Shown piece after piece: positions 1 through 5,920 of a stretch of 5,920 nucleotides of DNA. Under the pieces are notes generated by a model, which saw only the letters and a list, made by a program, of their open reading frames with translations, searched no databases and had not been told where the DNA came from. The stretch is taken from NCBI GenBank assembly GCA_044346855.1, contig JBIIYJ010000324.1, positions 1-5,920 on the forward strand, given 5' to 3'. Position 1 is the stretch's first letter; the number at the start of each line of letters is the position of its first letter. Origin of the DNA: CAIKKV01 sp044346855. GTDB lineage: Bacteria; Verrucomicrobiota; Kiritimatiellia; CAIKKV01. The position numbers were made by a program, and so were the translations under genes.

Positions 1-940
<940 letters not shown>

Positions 941-945
941 GATCG

Positions 946-950
946 TCCTC
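946..950 (-). promoter_or_regulatory. Ribosome binding site of glnS
   Basis: GAGGA on the minus strand, five bases before the ATG at 940. It lies in the 15-base gap between the pfk stop codon (958-956) and glnS, so glnS has its own initiation signal although no room exists for a separate promoter in the gap. Confidence 0.75.
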
Positions 951-955
951 GGATG

Positions 956-2320
956 CTAGCCCATGCGATTCTTGTCGGCCCCGTCCACGAAATAGTGGAG
1001 CTGGCAGGTCGCGTCGACCACCGCCTTCCACAAATCGCTCTTCATGTCCACCTTCTGCCGCTCGATGGTGGCCAGGGGAATGGGAATGAGGCTGTAGGAG
1101 TTGTTGTTGTTGTGCGGGTTGCCGACCACGCAGTTCGTCCGCCCCGCCATGGCGGCGTGGACCGCGTAGCGCGCCAGCAGGTAGCAGCGGATCGCGTCCG
1201 TGCCGCGCGCCGGCACGCTGCGGATCGAATAACTGGGATCGAAATACTTCACCGACGCCTCGGACTTGCGGGCGTCGAAATAGTTCTGGATCTCGCGCCG
1301 GAGGTATTCGCCGATGTCCTTCTTCAGGATGTTCCCGGAGGCGTCCTTCCGCTCGGGCTCGTTCTGGATCAGCTTCTGCCCCGCTCCCTCGGCCACCACG
1401 ATCACGCAGTGGTCCTTGCCGCTCTCGAAGCGGCGTTCCAGCGCCCGCAGGAGCCCGTCCTCCCCGGCAAGCTCGAAATCCAGCTCCGGAATGAGGCAGA
1501 AATTGACCACTGGGTGCGCCAGGGAGGCGTAGGCGGTGATGAAGCCCGAGTCGCGCCCCATCAGTTTGACAAGCCCGATGCCGTTGGCCACGCCCTTGGC
1601 CTCCATGTGCGCGGCCTGGATGATCGGGGTCGTTTCCGCCACGGCCGTCTCGAAGCCGAAGGTCCGGCCCACGAAGTTCAGGTCGTTGTCGATCGTTTTC
1701 GGAATGCCCACCACGCTGACGCCGAGCCGCCGCTTGCGGCATTCGTCCGAGATCTCCGAGGCCGCCCGCAGCGTGCCATCCCCGCCGATGCAGAAAAGAA
1801 GATTGATGTTCATCCGGGTCAGGGTGTCGACGATCTCGGTTGTTTCCTGCTGCCCGCGCGAGGAGCCGAGCAGGGTCCCGCCCTTCTCGTGGATCGTATC
1901 CACGAGCTCGGGGTCGAGCAGGAGCGGCGCGTGGCCGAAGCGCGGAATAAAGCCGCGGTAGCCGTAGCGGATCCCGTAGATCGTCTTGATGCCGTAGTCG
2001 AACACCAGGATCTCCACGACGCCCTTGATGACGTGGTTGAGGCCGGGACAAAGCCCGCCGCAGGTGACGATGGCAGCCCGGCTCCAGGCGGGATCGTGGA
2101 AGATCTGGCGGTGCGGGCCGGCCTTTTCGAAGGACGGCATCGTCCCGAGCTTCTCGGACGTCTTTTGCAACTGCTCCACGTCCAGGGTCAAGACGCAGCG
2201 CGCGCCCGGGGTCAGGAACTCCTGGATTCGCACGGGGGAATCGATTTTGCAGGGACCCAACGTCTCGATGTCGAAGTTGTAATCCCGGGGATTTTCAAGC
2301 ACCTTTGAAAAAATATCCAT
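956..2320 (-). CDS. 6-phosphofructokinase, plant/trypanosome-like group (probably ATP-dependent)
   Basis: Phosphorylates fructose 6-phosphate to fructose 1,6-bisphosphate, the committed step of glycolysis, in the cytoplasm. With the start at 2320 the protein has 454 residues, longer than the ~320 of E. coli PfkA and typical of the long PFK clade that includes plant, trypanosomal and spirochaete enzymes. Motifs in order: CGGLCPGLN (87-95, nucleotide phosphate loop), SSRG (153-156), GGDGT (179-183), GIPKTIDNDL (205-214, catalytic TIDND with Asp211 as likely base), MGRDSGF (254-260, substrate binding), PE (278-279), EGAG (311-314) and DPSYSIRS (361-368). Gly after GGD favours ATP, whereas PPi enzymes carry Asp there; the Lys in PKTIDND is shared with PPi enzymes but also with ATP-using trypanosomal PFK. 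ATP use is therefore inferred, not proven. The frame stays open upstream to an ATG at 2359, but that would place the AT-rich promoter inside the gene, and AAGGGAG precedes the ATG at 2320. First gene of a probable pfk-glnS unit. Confidence 0.93.
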   Translation of the reverse strand: MDIFSKVLENPRDYNFDIETLGPCKIDSPVRIQEFLTPGARCVLTLDVEQLQKTSEKLGTMPSFEKAGPHRQIFHDPAWSRAAIVTCGGLCPGLNHVIKGVVEILVFDYGIKTIYGIRYGYRGFIPRFGHAPLLLDPELVDTIHEKGGTLLGSSRGQQETTEIVDTLTRMNINLLFCIGGDGTLRAASEISDECRKRRLGVSVVGIPKTIDNDLNFVGRTFGFETAVAETTPIIQAAHMEAKGVANGIGLVKLMGRDSGFITAYASLAHPVVNFCLIPELDFELAGEDGLLRALERRFESGKDHCVIVVAEGAGQKLIQNEPERKDASGNILKKDIGEYLRREIQNYFDARKSEASVKYFDPSYSIRSVPARGTDAIRCYLLARYAVHAAMAGRTNCVVGNPHNNNNSYSLIPIPLATIERQKVDMKSDLWKAVVDATCQLHYFVDGADKNRMG

Positions 2321-2330
2321 AACCCGTTTG

Positions 2331-2337
2331 CTCCCTT
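2331..2337 (-). promoter_or_regulatory. Ribosome binding site of pfk; decides the start at 2320
   Basis: AAGGGAG on the minus strand, ten bases upstream of the ATG at 2320. No comparable site precedes the upstream in-frame ATG at 2359, so 2320 is the preferred start even though the longer reading frame would add 13 residues. Confidence 0.65.
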
Positions 2338-2405
2338 GACTGTAATTTGTTATATTCATGGATGTTCCACCCCCTTGTCAATGGCGTAGTAGACGCTTCC
2401 ACCCC

Positions 2406-2409
2406 GAGG
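2406..2409 (+). promoter_or_regulatory. Ribosome binding site of the GH78 gene; decides the start at 2416
   Basis: GAGG, six bases upstream of the ATG at 2416. The frame is open further upstream to a TTG at 2347, but that codon lies inside the promoter island and has no Shine-Dalgarno site, so 2416 is preferred. Confidence 0.65.
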
Positions 2410-2415
2410 TTTTGC

Positions 2416-4881
2416 ATGAGCATCCTGGACGGCCTGCCCCGCATCTGGTCGGGCTCCGACGACGGCGTCAATGCCACCCGGCTTTTCCGCAAAACCTTCA
2501 GCGTCACGGGCTGCCCCTGCTCGGCCCGGCTGACCCTCTTCGCGGAATCCGTCTTCCATGTCTGGGTGAACGGCGCCTACCTCGGCCGGGGCCCCGGCTT
2601 CCATCACCCCCTCCGCCGCCCCGAGACGGTCTACTCGATCGCCGACCGCCTCCGGCCGGGCACGAACGTCATCGCCGTCCTGGTCCACGCCTCGGGCGTC
2701 TCGCTGCACAACCAGCTGCCCGCCCAGACGCCCGGCCTGGTGGCCTCCGTCACCGTGGAGACGCTGCAAGGGACGCTCGCGTTCGGGACCGGCGACGGCT
2801 GGAAGGCGGCGCCGTCGTCCGGGTGGAATCCCGACACGCCCCGGCGCTCCTGGGCCATCGGGTTCGTGGAAAGCTTCGACGCCCGCACCGCCCCCCCGGA
2901 CTGGCAGAAGCCCGATTTCCAGGATGCCCGCTGGCCCGAGGCCGACATGCGACCCGCCTTTCCGGCTGGCGAGGGGGTTTACTTCGATCCCGGCCTGCCG
3001 CCCCTGAGATACACCTTCAAGCCCGCCGCCCAGCTCCTGTATGCCGGCGCCACCGCGGGCGCCAGCCACCCGCTGGCGAAGCAGGACAAGTGTTCCGATT
3101 TCGCGCAAAGCATCCTGAACGAACCCTGGAGCGCCAGCCGGTCCTATCTGACAGACGGGCCCAGCCCGGCCAACGGCGCCCTGACGCTGGATCACCTCGA
3201 CCCCGCCGAGCATGCGGTCCTGATCTTCGACCTCGGCGCCCAGCACACCGGCGGCGTGCTGCTGGAACTCCAGTCGGACTCCGAAGGCACCCTGGATATC
3301 GGCTGGGCGGAACTGCTGCTGGACGGCAAGCCAGCCGTGCTGCGCAAGGGGAACAGCTACTGCGACCGGGTCCACGCCCGCGCCGGCCGCACCCGCTGGA
3401 TGCCCGCCGGCTTCTCCTCCGGCCGCTATTTGCTCCTCGTGCTCCGCGGCTTCAAGGGGCGCGTGGCGTTCTCCCGCCTCGGGTGGCTCGCCTCGGAACC
3501 CGACCTGCCCTGGCTCGGCCGGTTCACCTGCTCCGACCCCGCCCTCACCGCGGTCTGGCGCCTCTGCGAGCGCACCCAGCGAGTCGGCACGCAGGAGGGG
3601 CTCATGGATTGCCCCACCCGCGAACAGGCCCCCTACATCGGCGACGGCAATCCCTGCGCCGCCTGGATCCACCGCCTCACCGGGTCGGCCGCCTACTGGA
3701 AGCACCTCGTCGGCGAAACCTTCGCCGTCCAGGCGGATAACGGACTCGTCAAGTCCACCGTCTTCAGCGGCATCGCCAACATCCTGCTGGATTACGTCCT
3801 CCTCGCCGTCGTCGGCGTGCGCGACTACGTGCGGGAAACGGGCGATGTTGAAACCGCCCGCGCGGTTCTTCCCGGCTGCCGCAAAACGATCGAGGGATTC
3901 CTCCGGCAATGCAACGCCGACGGCTTTTTCGCCTTCGACTGGGAACAGCGGGACCACGCCCAGTTCAAGGAACCCTCCGGCCCGCCCCTCCAGCCCGCCT
4001 CCCGCTGGATCCAGCCGCCCGCCGTTGCCTCGGATCCGCTCAGGAACCCGTTCCTGAACGTGTTCATCGACCACCCCGGCCTGGGCTGGCACAACGTGGG
4101 CGAACCCGGAATCGACCGCCGCGGCCTTAACGCCGCGATGAACGCCCTGCTGGTGCTGGCCCTTCGCGCGTATGCCGAGCTCCTCGAACGCGCGGGCGAG
4201 CCGGAGGCGGGCCGCTACCGCGAGACGGCCGACCGCCTGGCCGCCAAGTCGGCGGCCCTGTTCTGGAACGAGGCCGAACAGGCCTTCGCCGACGGTTTCC
4301 GGAACGGGGAACTGCTGCCCCAGGTCAGCCAGCAGACGAACGCCTGGTGCGTGGCCGCGGGCTTCGTGTCCGGCGACCGGGCGAAAGCCCTGCTGCGGCG
4401 GATACTCGACCGGACCGATGCGGACCTGACCCGGTGCGGCCCCTATTTCTACTTTTACCTGCTTCCGGTCCTGGCCGAAAACGGGCTGATGCCGGAGGCG
4501 CTGGACGAGATCCGCCGCTGGGAGGTGATGCTGAAGAACGGCGCCACCTGCCTCTGGGAAACCTTCAACGGCGATCACCTCGACTCCTACTGCCATCCCT
4601 GGTCGGGCGCGCCAGTCGACTTCCTGCCTCGTTACCTGGCCGGCATCGGCCCCGTCCCGGCGGACGCCAGGACGGTTGACCTGCGGCCCGCCTGGCCCTG
4701 CCTGGACACGGGCGAGGCGGTCGTCCTGTCGGCCCGCGGCCCGGTTAGCCTGAAATGGGAACGGACCGGAACGAGCTTCACCCTGAGCGGCTCCCTTCCC
4801 GACGGCCTCACCGGCCGCCTGCTTCTACCGGACGGCTCCCTCCGGACCGTGAAAGGCAACTGGTCGTTCTCCCCCTCTTAG
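2416..4881 (+). CDS. GH78 glycoside hydrolase, alpha-L-rhamnosidase type, cytoplasmic
   Basis: Predicted inverting glycosidase that removes terminal alpha-L-rhamnose (or a similar sugar) from oligosaccharides or glycosides. It has 821 residues. The N-terminal beta-sandwich region (about 20-155) contains the rhamnosidase-type VWVNGAYLGRGPGFHHP segment (49-65). A second beta-sandwich follows at about 260-365. The (alpha/alpha)6 catalytic barrel spans about 368-745, and a C-terminal beta-sandwich about 748-815. The GH78 signature DCPTREQAPYIGD (398-410) keeps the three conserved acidic positions Asp398, Glu403 (likely general acid) and Asp410. LWETFNGD (713-720) supplies Glu715 as likely general base, and HPWSGAPVDFL (727-737) corresponds to the conserved His segment near the barrel end. 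The N-terminus is polar with no hydrophobic signal, so it probably acts inside the cell. Family membership is secure; the exact sugar specificity is not, since GH78-like proteins are broad. Its right-hand neighbour is a LacI-family regulator; no transporter is visible. Confidence 0.9.
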   Translation: MSILDGLPRIWSGSDDGVNATRLFRKTFSVTGCPCSARLTLFAESVFHVWVNGAYLGRGPGFHHPLRRPETVYSIADRLRPGTNVIAVLVHASGVSLHNQLPAQTPGLVASVTVETLQGTLAFGTGDGWKAAPSSGWNPDTPRRSWAIGFVESFDARTAPPDWQKPDFQDARWPEADMRPAFPAGEGVYFDPGLPPLRYTFKPAAQLLYAGATAGASHPLAKQDKCSDFAQSILNEPWSASRSYLTDGPSPANGALTLDHLDPAEHAVLIFDLGAQHTGGVLLELQSDSEGTLDIGWAELLLDGKPAVLRKGNSYCDRVHARAGRTRWMPAGFSSGRYLLLVLRGFKGRVAFSRLGWLASEPDLPWLGRFTCSDPALTAVWRLCERTQRVGTQEGLMDCPTREQAPYIGDGNPCAAWIHRLTGSAAYWKHLVGETFAVQADNGLVKSTVFSGIANILLDYVLLAVVGVRDYVRETGDVETARAVLPGCRKTIEGFLRQCNADGFFAFDWEQRDHAQFKEPSGPPLQPASRWIQPPAVASDPLRNPFLNVFIDHPGLGWHNVGEPGIDRRGLNAAMNALLVLALRAYAELLERAGEPEAGRYRETADRLAAKSAALFWNEAEQAFADGFRNGELLPQVSQQTNAWCVAAGFVSGDRAKALLRRILDRTDADLTRCGPYFYFYLLPVLAENGLMPEALDEIRRWEVMLKNGATCLWETFNGDHLDSYCHPWSGAPVDFLPRYLAGIGPVPADARTVDLRPAWPCLDTGEAVVLSARGPVSLKWERTGTSFTLSGSLPDGLTGRLLLPDGSLRTVKGNWSFSPS

Positions 4882-4920
4882 TTGCCCCTCCTAGTCGCCT
4901 CTTGATGACTTGCCTGCAAT

Positions 4921-4967
4921 CCGGAGGGCCGAGCTCCGCGAGGCCGCATGCGCCTTCTTTGCGTCAT
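4921..4967 (+). repeat. GC-rich intergenic repeat, copy 1 (short form)
   Basis: Begins with CGGAGGGC, then runs from AGCTCC at 4932 to TCAT at 4967. The 36-base part 4932-4967 aligns with 5031-5070 with 3 mismatches and 4 single-base gaps. CGGAG (4922-4926) and CTCCG (4934-4938) can form a five-pair hairpin with a seven-base loop. It has no coding character and starts about 40 bases after the GH78 stop. Confidence 0.6.
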
Positions 4968-4984
4968 TTGCAGGCGCACGTATT

Positions 4985-5070
4985 CTGGAGGGCGGAGCCG
5001 GAGTAGCAGACGAAGCGTCGCTACCCGGCAAGCTCCCGCGACGCCGCCAAGCGCCATTCTTTGCATTCAT
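4985..5070 (+). repeat. GC-rich intergenic repeat, copy 2 (long form with inserted hairpin)
   Basis: Shares with copy 1 the opening box (GGAGGGC at 4987-4993, versus 4923-4929) and the distal 40 bases (5031-5070). Between these boxes it carries about 35 extra bases that form a strong hairpin, whereas copy 1 has only a few bases. The copies are imperfect, in the same orientation and about 64-100 bases apart. Confidence 0.6.
4997..5029 (+). other. Long bulged hairpin inside repeat copy 2
   Basis: Left arm GCCGG (4997-5001), A bulge, GTAGC (5003-5007), A bulge, GACG (5009-5012); loop AAG (5013-5015); right arm CGTC (5016-5019), GCTAC (5020-5024), CCGGC (5025-5029). This gives 14 Watson-Crick pairs, with both unpaired A residues on the left arm. 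Further pairing of GCGGA (4992-4996) with the TCCCGC region (5034-5039) is possible across small bulges. There is no T-run after it, so it does not look like an intrinsic terminator. Confidence 0.65.
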
Positions 5071-5077
5071 CTCGCCC

Positions 5078-5106
5078 TTGACAACGCCTGCATTCCGATA
5101 CATATT
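5078..5106 (+). promoter_or_regulatory. Sigma-70-type promoter of the lacI-family gene
   Basis: A perfect TTGACA -35 (5078-5083) is followed, after exactly 17 bases, by CATATT (5101-5106), a 4/6 match to the -10 consensus. Predicted transcription start is near 5113, which leaves a leader of about 16 bases before the ATG at 5129. The -10 element lies within the left half of an inverted repeat. Confidence 0.6.
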
Positions 5107-5115
5107 GATATGTAT
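5098..5115. promoter_or_regulatory. Perfect inverted repeat, candidate LacI-family operator (autoregulation)
   Basis: ATACATAT-TG-ATATGTAT: two 8-base arms in perfect inverted symmetry around a two-base centre. It overlaps the -10 element and the predicted transcription start of the adjacent repressor gene. Length (18) and even symmetry fit LacI/GalR-family operators; the centre is TG rather than the CG common in the family. The extreme AT content stands out against the GC-rich surroundings. Binding by the adjacent protein is inference. Confidence 0.6.
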
Positions 5116-5119
5116 GAGC

Positions 5120-5123
5120 AAGG
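5120..5123 (+). promoter_or_regulatory. Ribosome binding site of the lacI-family gene; favours the start at 5129
   Basis: AAGG (in GAGCAAGG), five bases before the ATG at 5129. The in-frame ATG at 5114 has no Shine-Dalgarno site, overlaps the palindrome and would coincide with the predicted transcription start. Confidence 0.5.
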
Positions 5124-5128
5124 TTTCC

Positions 5129-5920
5129 ATGGAAGGGAAAAAAGCCACGCTGGACGACGTGGCCCGGCACACGGGCTTTCACCGCTCGACGGTCAGCCAG
5201 GTGCTGAACGGCTATGCGAAATGCTGGGCCTCGACTGAAACCCGCAAGCAAATCCTGGCCGCCTCGGAAAAACTCGGCTACCACCCCAATCCCTCCGCCC
5301 GAGCGCTCCGCTCCGGCAAAACCAACCTGCTCGGACTCGTCACGCCCGGCTTCGGCGTCCTGTCCCCCCGCTCCCGCGCCGGCGGGCTCACCGACGCAGC
5401 CGCCCGGCAGGACTATACGGTGGCCGTCACCTCCCACCCCAACGACGCCGACTCCGAGGACCTCGTCATCCGGCGCCTCCTCAACCGCGGCGTGGACGGG
5501 CTAGCCATCTACCCGGTCGATTCCGGCGAACACCGTGAACTGCGCGCCCTCGTCGCCCGCGGTTTTCCCGTCGTGACCTTCGACGGCGCCTCGCTGCTCG
5601 ACTTCCCCTGCGACGACGTGAGCGTCGACTACGCGGAAGTCGGCCGCCTGCAGGCGCGCCACCTGCTTGAACTGGGCCGCCGGCGCGTCTGCCTCGCCAA
5701 TACGCGGCCCGAGGCCCGGATCAATGCGCTCCGCGAGAACGCCATACGGGCCGAACTGAAAAAGGCCGGCGCCCCCGCCCCGCTCGAGATGCGAGTCGAC
5801 CGCCCGGCGTCCCGCGAATTCACCGAAGCCGACCCGCTGGAAGAGGCGATCCGGGCCTTCCTGGCGGCCCGCCGCGGAACCTTCGACGCCCTCATCGGCT
5901 TCGACGCCATGGCCTCGCTC
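5129..5920 (+). CDS. LacI/GalR-family transcriptional regulator, truncated by the window edge
   Basis: DNA-binding repressor-type protein, probably dimeric and responsive to a sugar; 264 residues are visible and the C-terminus is missing (family usually about 340). The N-terminal helix-turn-helix reads TLDDVARHTG (7-16) then STVSQVLNG (20-28). The TRKQILAASEKLGYHPN segment (38-54) leads to the hinge helix SARALRSGK (56-64), whose Leu60 corresponds to the base-intercalating Leu of LacI. A periplasmic-binding-protein-like effector domain follows, with landmarks NRGVDGLAIYP (119-129), GFPVVTFDG (145-153) and HLLELGRRRV (178-187). Recognition-helix positions equivalent to LacI Tyr17, Gln18 and Arg22 are Arg19, Ser20 and Gln24. 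The loop after VLNG is two residues longer than in LacI and contains CWAS (32-35). The effector is unknown. An upstream ATG at 5114 would add five residues. The promoter palindrome suggests self-control, and the GH78 neighbour suggests a carbohydrate role. Confidence 0.93.
   Translation, partial: MEGKKATLDDVARHTGFHRSTVSQVLNGYAKCWASTETRKQILAASEKLGYHPNPSARALRSGKTNLLGLVTPGFGVLSPRSRAGGLTDAAARQDYTVAVTSHPNDADSEDLVIRRLLNRGVDGLAIYPVDSGEHRELRALVARGFPVVTFDGASLLDFPCDDVSVDYAEVGRLQARHLLELGRRRVCLANTRPEARINALRENAIRAELKKAGAPAPLEMRVDRPASREFTEADPLEEAIRAFLAARRGTFDALIGFDAMASL

Larger units (their letters stand above)
2321..2415. promoter_or_regulatory. Divergent intergenic region with overlapping promoter candidates
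   Basis: The only DNA between the pfk and GH78 starts. It contains a sharp AT-rich island (about 2341-2358) in otherwise very GC-rich sequence. Rightward, TATATT (2351-2356) is a 5/6 match to the -10 consensus with a weak TTGCTC 17 bases upstream (2328-2333), giving a predicted start near 2363 and a leader of about 50 bases for the GH78 gene. Leftward, TATAAC (minus strand, 2354-2349) is also a 5/6 match and predicts a start near 2342, about 20 bases before pfk. A perfect TTGACA lies on the minus strand at 2381-2376, but its 21-base spacing to TATAAC is too long for a standard sigma-70 promoter. The two -10 candidates overlap by four bases. Confidence 0.45.
4882..5077. other. Non-coding intergenic stretch between GH78 and the lacI-type gene
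   Basis: No supported gene. The short open frames here lack ribosome binding sites and family resemblance. The stretch contains two imperfect repeat copies, a long hairpin in the second copy, and a weaker hairpin (TGCGCCT at 4949-4955 pairing with AGGCGCA at 4972-4978, 16-base loop). No hairpin is followed by a T-run, so I see no intrinsic terminator for the GH78 gene. Confidence 0.6.

Noticed and set aside
1101..1115. TTG-triplet run (1101-1113) as a microsatellite
   Set aside because: It encodes four consecutive Asn residues (404-407) of pfk and is too short to call a repeat locus.
2341..2370. Second copy of the LacI-type palindrome in front of the GH78 gene
   Set aside because: ATATTCATGGAT matches the palindrome core ATATTGATATGT at only 8 of 12 positions, lacks the outer arm and is not symmetric, so it is not a credible operator copy.
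2358..3740. 460-codon plus-strand frame overlapping the GH78 gene in another frame
   Set aside because: Arg/Pro-rich out-of-frame shadow; ends in the middle of the GH78 catalytic region and has no conserved motif.
2356..4596. 746-codon open frame on the minus strand opposite the GH78 gene
   Set aside because: The sense strand carries a complete GH78 protein with catalytic motifs. The antisense frame is a Gly/Ala/Val-rich shadow without recognisable domains and with no ribosome binding site noticed.
4949..4978. Seven-pair hairpin as a terminator of the GH78 gene
   Set aside because: Its loop is 16 bases and there is no T-run after it; such a stem can arise by chance in GC-rich DNA.
4948..5238. 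Small plus-strand ORF crossing the intergenic repeat into the lacI-type gene
   Set aside because: No Shine-Dalgarno site, reads through hairpin and palindrome sequence, and overlaps the regulator's helix-turn-helix in a different frame.

Overview
The window is GC-rich, gene-dense bacterial DNA holding parts of two transcription directions. A glutaminyl-tRNA synthetase of the glutamine-specific bacterial type, a 'GGDG + PKTIDND' phosphofructokinase, a GH78 glycoside hydrolase and a LacI-family regulator together suggest a carbohydrate-degrading member of the PVC group (Verrucomicrobiota, Kiritimatiellota or Lentisphaerota). This placement is inference from gene content and style; no rRNA or other marker is present to prove it.

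Layout. Positions 1-958 and 956-2320 on the minus strand hold a tight pair, pfk then glnS, read right to left. The glnS start lies 15 bases beyond the pfk stop and has its own Shine-Dalgarno site, so the two are probably cotranscribed; glnS runs off the left edge. A 95-base divergent intergenic region (2321-2415) contains one short AT-rich island in which candidate -10 elements for both directions overlap. On the plus strand, 2416-4881 encodes an 821-residue cytoplasmic GH78 (alpha-L-rhamnosidase-type) enzyme. Positions 4882-5128 hold no gene. They contain two imperfect copies of a GC-rich repeat, the second carrying a long bulged hairpin, then a strong promoter overlapping a perfect 8+2+8 inverted repeat. 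A LacI/GalR-family repressor starts at 5129 (or 5114) and runs off the right edge.

How the genes relate. The GH78 enzyme has no signal peptide and would trim rhamnosides or related oligosaccharides inside the cell. The repressor probably senses a sugar and, from the position of the palindrome, controls its own promoter. No good copy of that palindrome is seen in front of the GH78 gene, so direct control of GH78 by this repressor is not supported. pfk (glycolysis) and glnS (translation) are housekeeping functions. No convincing undescribed multi-gene system is present. The most interesting items are the structured intergenic repeat pair, the autoregulatory promoter-operator, the shared bidirectional promoter, and the atypical DNA-binding domain of the LacI protein.
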